Shown: positions 45,032 to 54,093, counted from the first letter of the stretch. The stretch: DNA of 64,000 nucleotides from Fulvitalea axinellae (GCF_036492835.1 NZ_AP025317.1:124001-188000), one strand, 5' to 3'. Numbers and translations: made by a program. The notes: generated by a model from the sequence alone, not told the origin.

Positions 45032-45372
45032 TTAATAACATCTTTAAAAAGGTTCAACAAAGCTATTCGAGTTTCTATGCCAGACTTAACGGCATTCTTA
45101 TGAACCTCTAAAACAATCGGTGGGGCCGCATCTATATCTTTATTTACGAAATTGTAGGAATCGCCGTCAAACTGCGTCAGGGATTCGGCGACAAGCGTAA
45201 GCTTGGCATTTGTTGATGTCGATTGATTCTTCACAAGATCCCTTATGTTATTGAATGGCTCTTTGCCTGTTAAAGACGAGGAATCAAGAGTACCAGTAAA
45301 TGTCTGAACATGTAGGGATGTAAGGTCTTCTACGGCTTTATTAAGAGCCTCAATCGCATTTTTAATTGGCAT
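45028..45372 (-). CDS. Small protein of unknown function, coupled to the next gene
   Basis: A 114-residue protein starting at the ATG at 45372 (MPIKNAIEALNKAVEDLTSLHVQTFTGTL); the longer frame upstream is not protein-like. It is mostly helical at both ends with a threonine/serine-rich middle, and has no signal peptide or cysteines. The stop overlaps the start of the 513-residue gene by 4 bp. The family was not recognised. Constant co-expression with the peptidoglycan-binding-like protein is expected from the overlap. Confidence 0.6.
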   Translation of the reverse strand: MPIKNAIEALNKAVEDLTSLHVQTFTGTLDSSSLTGKEPFNNIRDLVKNQSTSTNAKLTLVAESLTQFDGDSYNFVNKDIDAAPPIVLEVHKNAVKSGIETRIALLNLFKDVIK

Positions 45373-45457
45373 GATTACGGATATTTTAAGTTTGATAAAT
45401 AATTCCAAACAACTGAAAAAGATCGCCCCGTATGCTTCGGGAAATTAAAAAGAAAAG

Positions 45458-45619
45458 CTATCGGTGGTCTACATCCTCAGACTCTTCTATCTGGGCCGTG
45501 GCTTGGGTATGGAGCTTTTCTATCAGCTTATACACTTCCACAAAAGGCTTTTGGCCCAAAGCGTCGATCACTTTATTGAGTTCTTCCATCGTTAGGCTCA
45601 GGCGGATTTCTTCTTGCAT
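45458..45619 (-). CDS. 53-residue helical protein, first gene of the unit
   Basis: A short open frame (MQEEIRLSLTMEELNKVIDALGQKPFVEVYKLIEKLHTQATAQIEESEDVDHR, shown here only by its parts: MQEEIRLSLTMEELN, then ALGQKPFVEVYKLIEKL). It has two clear amphipathic helices separated by GQKPF, a good coding pattern and an ATG start. It lies 85 bp upstream of the 114-residue gene on the same strand. Small proteins with this N...ALG..P...V..LI.K pattern are familiar to me from Bacteroidota accessory loci but without an assigned function. Confidence 0.6.
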   Translation of the reverse strand: MQEEIRLSLTMEELNKVIDALGQKPFVEVYKLIEKLHTQATAQIEESEDVDHR

Positions 45620-45825
45620 AGCTTTTGGTTTTTTGTTTAGACATCAAACTGATATTGGCACTCCAAAAAACAAGCCCGACTGTTATTATCCCTTTCCTAA
45701 TAGCTAACCCAACTCTGATTAAATTATCACATAAAGAAGGAAAAGACAATAGGATATCCAAAAAATATCAAACCTACATGATGTTACCCATGGAATTGAA
45801 AAATGAACGAGAAACCAAAGCGCAT

Positions 45826-45854
45826 GAAAAAACCGATACCCGGAAGGTATCGGT
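45826..45854 (-). terminator. Terminator of the aldo/keto reductase gene
   Basis: A perfect 9-bp stem (ACCGATACC/GGTATCGGT) with a 5-base loop is followed on the minus strand by TTTTTT, 33 bases beyond the stop. Confidence 0.85.
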
Positions 45855-45887
45855 CCTAAACTTTTGCGAGATACGCTTTCCGCCGGA

Positions 45888-46748
45888 TTAGTCAATCGGC
45901 TCGCCAGCGTAATCGTCATTAAATCCCAAGTCGATATTGTCAGGATGCGGGAAAAGCTTCACGCCGTCGTTCAACAGACGGATAGCCGCCATGTCCTCGG
46001 CGTCCAAAGAGAAATCAAGAATATTGATATTCTCCTCGATTCTGGACGGAGTAACCGACTTTGGCAATACGATAATATCGCGCTCAAACAACCAACGCAA
46101 AGCCACTTGGCTAGGCGTTTTACCGTATTTCTTAGCGATTCCCAACAGCGTCTCGTCCGCTACCAACTCTTTTACTTTCCAGCTCATCATCGGAGCGTAG
46201 GCCTGAAGGTAAATATCGTGCTTGGCGCAAATGTCTTGCAAGAAATGACACTGTACCTTTACGTGGCACTCCACTTGGTTTACCACCGGCTTTACCTTGG
46301 CGGTTTCCATCAAAGCGCTCAAATGGTGAGGCTCGAAATTGGAAACGCCTATCGCCTTGATTTTCCCCTGCTCGTACAAATCTTCCATGGCCTTCCAAAC
46401 AGTCTGGATACGCTTATACGAACCCGGCCAATGTATCAGGTACAAGTCCAGATAATCGGTACCCAAACGCTCAAGCGAAGCCTCGAAGGCTTCCACCGCC
46501 GCGTCGTAGGTGGAGATGTTGTTCCAAAGCTTGGTTGTCAGGAAAATGTCCTTCCTGTCCACGCCGCTTTTCCGGATGCCTTCTCCCACTTCCTTCTCGT
46601 TCCCGTAAATCGCCGCCGTGTCGATGTGCGTATAACCGTGTGTCAGCGCGTGGCTCACGGCCGTCATCACTTCGTCAGAAGTCGACTGCCAAGTACCCAG
46701 CCCGATTGCCGGGATTTCCAATCCGTTGTTAAGCTTAATGTTCTTCAT
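45888..46748 (-). CDS. Aldo/keto reductase
   Basis: A 286-residue NADPH-dependent reductase of the AKR superfamily (2,5-diketo-D-gluconate reductase-like). The catalytic tetrad is visible: Asp43 and Tyr48 (HIDTAAIYGNE), Lys73 (LTTKLWN) and His106 (LYLIHWPG). The later KAIGVSNFEPHHL and ALRWLFERDIIVLPKSVTPSRIEEN motifs line the cofactor site. It would reduce sugar-derived or other aldehydes and ketones in the cytoplasm. It is a single-gene unit with its own candidate promoter and terminator. Confidence 0.93.
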   Translation of the reverse strand: MKNIKLNNGLEIPAIGLGTWQSTSDEVMTAVSHALTHGYTHIDTAAIYGNEKEVGEGIRKSGVDRKDIFLTTKLWNNISTYDAAVEAFEASLERLGTDYLDLYLIHWPGSYKRIQTVWKAMEDLYEQGKIKAIGVSNFEPHHLSALMETAKVKPVVNQVECHVKVQCHFLQDICAKHDIYLQAYAPMMSWKVKELVADETLLGIAKKYGKTPSQVALRWLFERDIIVLPKSVTPSRIEENINILDFSLDAEDMAAIRLLNDGVKLFPHPDNIDLGFNDDYAGEPID

Positions 46749-47324
46749 TCTTAAAAATTCCTGGTCAAACTTTAAAGCCTGACTAATTTACGCCGCTAAA
46801 GCGAATTTTGCGAGGCTTGTGTATGGTCTTTCTCCCTTATAAACCGGCATTTTTCCTTAAGGGTCAAAATTATTTTCGCAGCACTTTTCTCAACAATAAT
46901 TTTCACACAAAATAGCCAAAGCATTTAAAAGATTTGATTCGTACTAATCGAACAACTCATGAATACCAACAAATTAATATTATACTATTTTTACACAACT
47001 ATTAGCCAGTGAATATTTCTAAACTTTCATCTCTACAAATTCAAAAATAGAAAAGTATAAATCCACCCTACAAAACATCAAAAACAAACACAAAACACTG
47101 AATTAAAGATAAATAAAAAATTAAAACACCTACTACAAACATCAATAACAGACATATTACAGAAAAATCATTTGAAGAAAAATCTATAAATTCACGCATC
47201 ATTCGTTGTCCTACGGGGCCTTCATACGGAACTCAAATTCATCATTATGTTCAAATAAACACTATTAATAGGATTGATATTTACGCAAGCTTAATTACCG
47301 GCTTTCGCTAAAACAAACATAAGG
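46749..47324. other. AT-rich divergent intergenic region
   Basis: 576 bp between divergent genes, extremely AT-rich from about 46860 to 47200. Apart from the reductase promoter candidate, no repeat, RNA or promoter with both elements was recognised. It must hold the promoter for the sulfotransferase group. Confidence 0.4.
46865..46896 (-). promoter_or_regulatory. Candidate promoter for the aldo/keto reductase gene
   Basis: On the minus strand TTG (46896-46894), a 21-base spacer and TAATTTTG (46872-46865) match the -33/-7 pattern, about 117 bases before the ATG. Confidence 0.4.
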
Positions 47325-48449
47325 ATGAGCAAGAACAGTTTTGATTTGCCCGCCATAACTCCCCTTTCAGGGAGCCGATACAACACCCTTAGAAAAACCG
47401 TAACCGGAAGGAAAATCGAAGGTCCGTTCAGGAAGAGAATGCGCGCCACCAAACTTGTCAGTATGCTGACAAGCCCGATGATGGCGATTGAGGAAGTTAA
47501 AAACAGGAATAAGGTCGAGGCCTATAACTTTGAGGAGGCTCCCGTTTTTATCCTCGGTCACTGGCGTAGCGGCACCACTCACCTGCACAACCTCATGTGC
47601 CGAGACAAACAATTCGGCTACGTGACCACCTACCAAGGGGTATTCCCCAACTTTCTACTTTCGTTCCAATGGCTTTTCAAATCGACCATGGGAATGATGA
47701 TGCCCAAAAAACGGGCGACCGACAACGTGGAATTGGCCGTGGATTTTCCGCAAGAAGAGGAATTTGCAATCGGCAATATGTCGCCGCACAGTTTCTATAA
47801 TTTCTGGTCTTTCCCGCAAAACACCATAGAGTACTGCGACAAGTACCTGAAGTTCGACACTATATCGGACGCCGAGTTTGTGGAATGGAAAAAGACCTAC
47901 CTGAAACTGGCGAAAAAAGCTATGCTGAATACGGGAGGCAAAAGATTTATTTCAAAAAATCCGCCGCACACATCACGCGTAAAGGAACTGTTGCAGATTT
48001 TCCCCAACGCCAAATTCGTTTACATCTACCGCAATCCGTTCACCGTTTTCGAATCGACGCTGAACTTCTTTATGGGCACCATCCCGAGCCTGAAGTTCCA
48101 GAAAATTTCCGAAGACGAGATGAAACGCAATATTCTTCATGTATATAAGGAAGTGATCGGGAAGTACGAAGCCGAAAAGAGCATGATTCCAGAAGGCAAC
48201 CTTATAGAGCTGAGCTTTGAGGAGCTTGAGGCTGATAATATGGCAACGCTGGAAAAGGTGTATAAGCGACTCGGGCTATCCGACTTCGAGAAAGCCAAGC
48301 CCGAATTTGAGGCCTACATCGGCAAGCAGAAGAACTACAAGAAAAACGCCTACCAGTATAAGCAGGAAACGCTCGACTTGGTCAAAGAGCACTGGGGCTT
48401 CGCCTTGGACCTGTACGGCTACACGACCGACTCTAACGCACAGCTTTGA
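47325..48449 (+). CDS. Sulfotransferase-family protein
   Basis: A 374-residue protein; the ATG follows AAGG closely. The PAPS-binding 5'-phosphosulfate loop is FILGHWRSGTTHLHNL (about 75-90) and the 3'-phosphate site KFVYIYRNPFTVFEST. These are the marks of the sulfotransferase_3 type found in bacteria. It would transfer sulfate from PAPS to a hydroxyl, perhaps of a lipid or glycan; no acceptor is evident. A hydrophobic, methionine-rich segment (FQWLFKSTMGMMMPKK) could touch the membrane. Its stop overlaps the start of the outer-membrane barrel gene by 4 bp, so the two are coupled. Confidence 0.85.
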   Translation: MSKNSFDLPAITPLSGSRYNTLRKTVTGRKIEGPFRKRMRATKLVSMLTSPMMAIEEVKNRNKVEAYNFEEAPVFILGHWRSGTTHLHNLMCRDKQFGYVTTYQGVFPNFLLSFQWLFKSTMGMMMPKKRATDNVELAVDFPQEEEFAIGNMSPHSFYNFWSFPQNTIEYCDKYLKFDTISDAEFVEWKKTYLKLAKKAMLNTGGKRFISKNPPHTSRVKELLQIFPNAKFVYIYRNPFTVFESTLNFFMGTIPSLKFQKISEDEMKRNILHVYKEVIGKYEAEKSMIPEGNLIELSFEELEADNMATLEKVYKRLGLSDFEKAKPEFEAYIGKQKNYKKNAYQYKQETLDLVKEHWGFALDLYGYTTDSNAQL

Positions 48450-49696
48450 AAAAGAACAAAAACCTTATAAAGATCGCTTTCGTGTCGTTCGGGCTCTTCA
48501 CCACATCGGGCGCCTTAGGACAAACGAAAAAGGAGGACGACGAGCAATACAAGGTGGAAGTCCATACCAAAGAGGAAAGGCAGGCTATGAAAAAACTGAG
48601 GAAGGAAAACCTCAGCCTGATCGAGCGTACCGTAAATTCTCCGGATTCCCTCAAAGTCAAGAGAAACATGCGCCTGTTGCCCTTGCCCGTAATTTTCTCT
48701 TCTCCTGAAGTCGGGTTGGCCTTGGGCGCAAACCTGCAAGGCTACTGGCACCATAACCGCGACTTGCGAAACCAGCAGTCCACAGCTATGGCCACAGCTA
48801 TTTATACCATATACGGACAATATAGCTTTAGGTCGATGTGGGATATGTCGATGGGGCAAGATAACTGGCGACTCCGCGGACAAGCGAACTACAGCTACTT
48901 CCCACTCAACTATTACGGCATAGGCGACGAAAAAAATGATCCGGAACAGGCAAAAGAATACATATCCCAAACCTACGCCCAATTCTGGGCCGAAGGTCTT
49001 CGTCGAATTTCCGACGGATGGTTTGTCGGCGCCTCGATAGACTACGCAAACCTGTTTGACGCCTATAGCACTGACGAAGATGGCGACAGGTTAGAAGATC
49101 CAACAGAATCCATATTCTATGGGGCGCCGGGTAGCGAAGGCTATCAGGTTTTGGGCCTAGGCCCCAGATTAATTTACGATTCGCGAGACAATATCCGTTT
49201 CCCGGCAAACGGCAGTTATTTCGAGGTTTCCAGTTCATACTACTTCGGCGATATGAACTTCGCCAACGTAACACTTGACCTTAGAAAATACTGGCAACTT
49301 AAACCGGGACATTATTTCGCTGCCCAAACCTATCTGAACGGGAACTTCGGAGACGTACCTTACGACAAAATGCCCGGCTTCGGCCAAACTTTCGGCACCA
49401 GCCTTTCGGTAGGCCGTGGCTTCTACCCCGGACGTTACCGCGACAAAAACCTTTACTACACCCAAGTCGAATACCGCTACCCGATCTACGGAAGTATCCG
49501 CGGCGTGGTGTTCGGAGGAATGGGTAACGTAACGGACGAATTCACCGACCCGAATTTCTCGACAATGAAATTCAACTACGGCGCCGGCCTGCGCGTTCCT
49601 TTCGACAAAAAAGGGAAAGTGTACCTGAGGGCCGACGTAGCGGCAAGTCCAAACGAACCCGTAGGTTTCTACCTGAGGATGGGAGAAGCCTTCTAA
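48446..49696 (+). CDS. Omp85/BamA-like outer-membrane barrel without POTRA domains
   Basis: A 416-residue protein with a signal peptide (to SGALGQ). It starts at a TTG that overlaps the sulfotransferase stop (TTGA); no nearby ATG fits. The mature N-terminus is short and charged, then a 16-strand barrel of the bacterial surface antigen (PF01103) type follows: LPLPVIFSSPEVGLALG, GLGPRLIYDSRDNIRFPANGSYFEVSSSYY, the lid-loop-like GRGFYPGRYRDKN, the strand EYRYPIYGSIRGVVFGGMGN and a terminal Phe. There is no room for POTRA domains. Proteins of this design occur as stand-alone barrels in Bacteroidota; their function is unclear, possibly lipid or glycolipid export, which would fit the neighbouring sulfotransferase. 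Confidence 0.8.
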   Translation: MKKNKNLIKIAFVSFGLFTTSGALGQTKKEDDEQYKVEVHTKEERQAMKKLRKENLSLIERTVNSPDSLKVKRNMRLLPLPVIFSSPEVGLALGANLQGYWHHNRDLRNQQSTAMATAIYTIYGQYSFRSMWDMSMGQDNWRLRGQANYSYFPLNYYGIGDEKNDPEQAKEYISQTYAQFWAEGLRRISDGWFVGASIDYANLFDAYSTDEDGDRLEDPTESIFYGAPGSEGYQVLGLGPRLIYDSRDNIRFPANGSYFEVSSSYYFGDMNFANVTLDLRKYWQLKPGHYFAAQTYLNGNFGDVPYDKMPGFGQTFGTSLSVGRGFYPGRYRDKNLYYTQVEYRYPIYGSIRGVVFGGMGNVTDEFTDPNFSTMKFNYGAGLRVPFDKKGKVYLRADVAASPNEPVGFYLRMGEAF

Positions 49697-49729
49697 CGCG
49701 GAATACGCTTCCGCCAAAATACCGAGACA

Positions 49730-50287
49730 ATGAGAAACGTCATTTTGATATTGATTCTTACGCTTTCGGCGCAACTGACCTTTGCGCAAGACACAACGCT
49801 TAAAGTAGGTGACAAAGTGGAGAATGTGGAAATCAGAGATTCGAAAAACAAACCGGTCGTTTTGCCTTCGTTCGGCGAGAAAAACCTGCTGATTTTCTAC
49901 GCCGATCCTGACAAACCTGACAAAAACAAGTATTTCATCGACCAACTCGAAGCGCTGAAACTGCCAAAAGATATCGACTTCTTCTGTTTCGGTATTGTCA
50001 ACCTAAAAGACACCGCACTCCCGAACGGACTAGTGCGTTGGGCCGTCAGAATAAAAGAGCGGGCATACAAAGAACAAAAACCGACCATTCTGACAGACCC
50101 GAAACACATTCTGAAAAAAGCTTGGAACCTCGGGGACGTCAACAATTGCATGACCATGATTTTGATCGATAAATCGGGGGAAATCTTGTACTACCAAGCC
50201 GAGGAACTGAACCGGGAACAGAGCGATCACCTTATCGGAATTATAACCGAGATAACAGGACACGAACAGCGGATAGCGAAAAAATAA
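49730..50287 (+). CDS. Exported thioredoxin-fold protein lacking the CxxC motif
   Basis: A 185-residue protein with a signal peptide (MRNVILILILTLSAQLTFAQ). The core KVGDKVENVEIRDSKNKPVVLPSFGEKNLLIFYADPD resembles the AhpC/thioredoxin-like opening, and ILTDPKHILKKAWNLGDVNNCMTMILIDKSGEILYY the later part, as in YtfJ-like proteins. The active-site CxxC is replaced by DPDKPDK, so redox activity of the usual kind is unlikely. A single cysteine lies in DVNNCMT. It follows the barrel gene by 33 bp and is probably the third gene of that unit. Confidence 0.72.
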   Translation: MRNVILILILTLSAQLTFAQDTTLKVGDKVENVEIRDSKNKPVVLPSFGEKNLLIFYADPDKPDKNKYFIDQLEALKLPKDIDFFCFGIVNLKDTALPNGLVRWAVRIKERAYKEQKPTILTDPKHILKKAWNLGDVNNCMTMILIDKSGEILYYQAEELNREQSDHLIGIITEITGHEQRIAKK

Positions 50288-50539
50288 AAGCCTTACCAAT
50301 GGCTCGGCAATCAATGCTGGGCCATTTCCTTAGTTATATTTTTTGAAAAACACGAATCCTAAACAATCAAAAACAGATATCTGAAGCATATTATTAAATT
50401 TTTCTTAAATAAACCCATTAATACCCGCCCCTACAACACAGAAAACACCCTCATGCTTTTGATTTTATTCATATATTTGATCTATAAAATTTTTACACAA
50501 ATTAAACCGGCTAATATCGGAGCCACCAAATTGACAGCG

Positions 50540-52153
50540 ATGAGAAAACTGTTTTTCGCAATTACGCTTTGTTTCGCAGCATTTTTAATCTCTTGCGGAC
50601 CAAGCCAACAAGAAATTGATTACGCAAAAACCGAAGCCAGAATAATTCCGCAACCTAACAAAATCAATTACACTGGGGGCGCTCTGGTTTTGGAAAAGAA
50701 ATTCGGAATATCCGTTACTGATCCGTCGCTGAAATCTATCGCCGAGGCACTGAAAGAAGACTTGTCGAAATATGCGGGAGTCGAAGCCGAATTGGTAAAA
50801 GAGAACGCTTCCATTATTATTTCAAAATCAACAAAAGGAACTCCTGAGTCATACACGCTCGACATAAACGACAAGACGGCCACTATCACCGCGCCGGACG
50901 AGGCCGGAGCTTTTTACGCCACACGCTCTTTGTTGTTGATGTTTCCTGACAAGACAAAAACAATCCAGAAAACGGTTCTGCCTTCGGCCAAAATCGAAGA
51001 CGCGCCACGCTATGGGTGGAGAGGCGTAATGCTGGACGAATCGCGTCACTTTTTCGGCAAAAAGAAAGTCATGCAGATCCTGGATATGATGGCCCTGCAC
51101 AAGCTAAACAAATTCCACTGGCACTTGACCGACGAACCGGGATGGCGTTTGGAAATCGAAAAATACCCGAAACTCACGACCGAAGGCGGAAAAGGATCAT
51201 ACTGCCAGCCAAGTGATCCCGCGAAATTCTATACCAAGAAGGATATCCGCGAGGTTTTGGATTACGCTTCGGCGCGCTTTATCGAGGTGATTCCTGAAAT
51301 TGATATGCCGGGCCATGCCACGGCGGCCAACCGCGCGTATCCGGAGTTTTCGGGAGGCGGATCGGAAAGGTATCCTGACTTTACTTTCAACCCTGGAAAC
51401 CCGGCCACCTACGCTTATTTGGAAGATATTCTGAAAGAAACGGCCGATCTTTTCCCTAGCCATTATCTCCACTACGGTGGCGACGAAGTACACTTCGGCA
51501 ACCACGAGTGGAAAACCGACCGCCATGTAAAAGCCCTGATGAAAAAGGAAAAACTTGCCGACATCAAGCAAGTGGAGCAGTATTTCAACCGTCGCATGGC
51601 CGACTATATCAAAAGTCTCGGACACGTAACTATGGGTTGGGACGAAATCGTAAACGCTGGCGTACAGCCGGACAACGCCGTAGTGATGTGGTGGAGACAC
51701 GACAGGCCGAAGGATTTGGCTACTGCGATGCGCAAGGGTTACAAGACGATTCTCTGCCCAAGGGTTCCGTTGTATTTCGATTTCGTACAGGACTCGACAC
51801 ACCAAGTAGGCAGACGCTGGGGCGGTAAATTCGGCGACCTTGCGGGCGTTTACAATTATCCGCAAATGCCAGTAGAGATTAAGGGACTGGACGAAAGCCT
51901 GATTATGGGAATCCAAGGCAATGTATGGACCGAACAGATCCAAACCGAAAAACGTCTCGACTTTATGCTTTTCCCAAGAATGACGGCTCTTTCAGAAGCC
52001 GCTTGGACGCAGAAAGAGGCCAAAGATTTCGACAACTTCGGGCATAGACTTAAACTGACTTTGCCGGTATACAAAAGGGAAAAGATCGATTACTTCGATC
52101 CGTTCAAACCGGAAAGCACTCCGGAACCGGAAGGCTGTAAAAAACCGGCTTAA
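50540..52153 (+). CDS. GH20 beta-N-acetylhexosaminidase, lipoprotein
   Basis: A 537-residue lipoprotein; the ATG at 50540 starts a signal with lipobox (CFAAFLISC). Residues about 30-140 form the GH20b domain (RIIPQPNKINYTGG), then the catalytic TIM barrel: RYGWRGVMLDESRHFFGKKKVMQILDMMALHKLNKFHWHLTDEPGWRLEI, IPEIDMPGHA and the catalytic pair Asp315-Glu316 (HYGGDEVHFG), ending with WTEQIQTEKRLDFMLFPRMTALSEAAW. It removes terminal beta-linked GlcNAc or GalNAc from chitin oligomers or glycans by substrate-assisted catalysis. It is likely monocistronic and is followed by a terminator. Confidence 0.95.
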   Translation: MRKLFFAITLCFAAFLISCGPSQQEIDYAKTEARIIPQPNKINYTGGALVLEKKFGISVTDPSLKSIAEALKEDLSKYAGVEAELVKENASIIISKSTKGTPESYTLDINDKTATITAPDEAGAFYATRSLLLMFPDKTKTIQKTVLPSAKIEDAPRYGWRGVMLDESRHFFGKKKVMQILDMMALHKLNKFHWHLTDEPGWRLEIEKYPKLTTEGGKGSYCQPSDPAKFYTKKDIREVLDYASARFIEVIPEIDMPGHATAANRAYPEFSGGGSERYPDFTFNPGNPATYAYLEDILKETADLFPSHYLHYGGDEVHFGNHEWKTDRHVKALMKKEKLADIKQVEQYFNRRMADYIKSLGHVTMGWDEIVNAGVQPDNAVVMWWRHDRPKDLATAMRKGYKTILCPRVPLYFDFVQDSTHQVGRRWGGKFGDLAGVYNYPQMPVEIKGLDESLIMGIQGNVWTEQIQTEKRLDFMLFPRMTALSEAAWTQKEAKDFDNFGHRLKLTLPVYKREKIDYFDPFKPESTPEPEGCKKPA

Positions 52154-52175
52154 TCAAACGATTCAGAATAAATAG

Positions 52176-52205
52176 AAAAAGGCCCGCTACACAGCAGGCC
52201 TTTTT
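52176..52205. terminator. Terminator after the GH20 gene
   Basis: AAAAAGGCCCGC pairs with GCAGGCCTTTTT (one mismatch) around a 6-base loop, with T-tracts on both strands. It also serves the convergent gene at 52219. Confidence 0.8.
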
Positions 52206-52218
52206 CGTATCTCAAGGT

Positions 52219-53439
52219 TTAGTCCACAAAATACCGGATAATTGTTTTCAGTCTGGCTTCCGGCGTTTTTCTAGGGTCGCTCACATATATCTCGTGGTGC
52301 GGAGGCTTTATTGTCAAGCCACTCTGTTCCGCATAATCGACAATCTTTTTAATCGAAACGCTTTCTTCTTCATACGGTCCGATATGCATTACCTGCAGGC
52401 ACTTTCCGCCATCTCTTGTTTCTGTTTTCAGTAAACATAGATTCTCCCAACCTTTCTCGTCGGACAGTTCGGATACCGCTTGTTGAATCAAGTCCTCAGA
52501 GGCGAAATCAGGCATCCGGAGCAATAATTTCCAATGCCATTCGTCCATCGGAGTTTCTTCAAAATCCTTTTCAGAATCCACCCACCAGAGCGCCTCCAAT
52601 TTCGGAATAACAAAATCGGAGCCCGTTTCCTGGCATTTCCTTTTCACCGAATACGCCGAGGCTTGAATACTTCTGATCGCATTCTGAAAAAGGTCATTTT
52701 CCGGCGATGATTGTCCTTCGATTGTCAAATAAGAAACCGAAGGCAAAATCACCTCGCAAACAGTATCTCCCGCTTGGTAATAGTTTTTATCCGATTTGAA
52801 AAAATCCAATTTCTCATTCTCAAAAAGAGGCTTGAAGCGTTTAAACAACTTCATCTCCTTGACGCTGGCCTGAAAAGTTTTGAAAACCAAAGAATCACCT
52901 AAATGTCCGTGCGCAGCATCAGCGGATTCTTTCTTGTCCCACAACAAAACATCAATACAAGTTTTCGAATCCTTACCGGAACGATAACAAGCCACCGAAA
53001 TCATTCCATGACTATCCGCCAAAGCTTTCTCGTAAAACCGCTCCCTAACTTCACGAAACTCCGCATCTTGAGAACCATCGACCGTGTAAACATTTAGCTC
53101 CAAAAAACCGGCCTCACCTCCAAAATCACTCTCATAGAAATCATCCAAGCCAACATTCTCAAACATTAGGATCTGATCAATGGGCTCCATAAGTTCTCCA
53201 AATACCTCATCGGATTGCACCCGTTCGTCAGCCTTACGAGCGTCTTCCGGAGATTCCCAAACGGCGTAGTCCAGAATCTCGAGTTCATTATCAATATTCT
53301 TGTACGTCTCCAGCCCTTCAAACCCTCCCGACTTACCAATTTCAGAAACAAACTTAGCGTAATTTTTCAGGTACGATTCCTTACTCTCAGCCTTTATCTG
53401 GTAATAAGCCAATTCAAATGTTTTGGTCGCTACATCCAT
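52219..53439 (-). CDS. Fusion of two ABM-like domains and a GyrI-like effector-binding domain
   Basis: A 406-residue cytoplasmic protein. Two ferredoxin-like (antibiotic biosynthesis monooxygenase-type) domains occupy about residues 1-105 (FELAYYQIKAESKESYLKNYAKFVSEIGKSGGF) and 108-205 (FLELNVYTVDGSQDAEFREVRERFYEK). Residues about 225-406 match the GyrI-like small-molecule-binding fold: SYLTIEGQSSPENDLFQNAI, a substrate-pocket-type WHWKLLLRMPDF, and LQVMHIGPYEEESVSIKKIVDYAEQSG. GyrI-like domains bind hydrophobic or cationic small molecules. No DNA-binding domain is present. The role may be binding or detoxification of a small molecule; inference only. Confidence 0.65.
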   Translation of the reverse strand: MDVATKTFELAYYQIKAESKESYLKNYAKFVSEIGKSGGFEGLETYKNIDNELEILDYAVWESPEDARKADERVQSDEVFGELMEPIDQILMFENVGLDDFYESDFGGEAGFLELNVYTVDGSQDAEFREVRERFYEKALADSHGMISVACYRSGKDSKTCIDVLLWDKKESADAAHGHLGDSLVFKTFQASVKEMKLFKRFKPLFENEKLDFFKSDKNYYQAGDTVCEVILPSVSYLTIEGQSSPENDLFQNAIRSIQASAYSVKRKCQETGSDFVIPKLEALWWVDSEKDFEETPMDEWHWKLLLRMPDFASEDLIQQAVSELSDEKGWENLCLLKTETRDGGKCLQVMHIGPYEEESVSIKKIVDYAEQSGLTIKPPHHEIYVSDPRKTPEARLKTIIRYFVD

Positions 53440-53544
53440 GAGTTTTTGCTTTTGGTTTTGATAGTTGAAGTCATTCAGCCACTACCGCGACGATTACAAA
53501 AGCAAAATTATGGGCACAGGTGACAGCCCTATGTCAGCAGGGTT

Positions 53545-54093
53545 TTAGAAAATCAGTAGGTCGGAAATCTGGAATGATTCGGGCACCGACTCCCTATATA
53601 CGGTTTTACTCTTAAGATCTCCACTTTGAAAAAAACGCTTTGCGCATGAGAGCATCTCAATGGGCAATCGAAAAAATAAAAAGTCTTCTTTTCCGAAATC
53701 AATTCTCAAATATGCCTCTTCGTCCGGTAAAGAGATTATTCCTGTTCTTAATAAAAAACGACGGATCCTCGTTTCTTTTTTTCTTCTTCCAGGATTTTCA
53801 GTCAAACGCAAGATCTCCAATGAACGTACTTCCCTTTCCCCAATCGCCAATCCCCGCAACTTCTCATTTTCATGAAAACGGACAAACATACCGCATTTAG
53901 TCCTTTCCCAACGGGCATTAACCTCAAAAGCGGGAACAAAAGCAGACATGGAAGGAGAAAAATCAATGATAACCAAATTAGACAACCCGACAATACCAAG
54001 ACGCCATTTTTCGGAGACAGAAAGTAACCTACCACATAGCGGGTATGCGTCATTTGGGTAAATTCCTCGATCATCTAGTTCAAAAAATTTCAT
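53545..54093 (-). CDS. Protein of unknown function
   Basis: A 182-residue protein with no signal peptide or membrane segment. It begins MKFFELDDRGIYPND and has a basic middle (RLTENPGRRKKETRIRRFLLRTG). The pattern is mixed alpha/beta with many charged residues. No family was recognised. It starts at an ATG 400 bp from the divergent STAS-like gene and lies 105 bp upstream of the ABM/GyrI gene on the same strand, so co-transcription is possible. Confidence 0.5.
   Translation of the reverse strand: MKFFELDDRGIYPNDAYPLCGRLLSVSEKWRLGIVGLSNLVIIDFSPSMSAFVPAFEVNARWERTKCGMFVRFHENEKLRGLAIGEREVRSLEILRLTENPGRRKKETRIRRFLLRTGIISLPDEEAYLRIDFGKEDFLFFRLPIEMLSCAKRFFQSGDLKSKTVYRESVPESFQISDLLIF

Noticed and set aside
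45573-45919. Small minus-strand open frames of 62 and 66 codons upstream of the 53-residue gene
   Set aside because: One overlaps the 53-residue gene in another frame and the other spans the reductase terminator; neither is protein-like.
45864-46754. 296-codon open frame antisense to the aldo/keto reductase gene
   Set aside because: The sense strand has a full catalytic tetrad and normal length; the antisense product looks like a low-complexity shadow.
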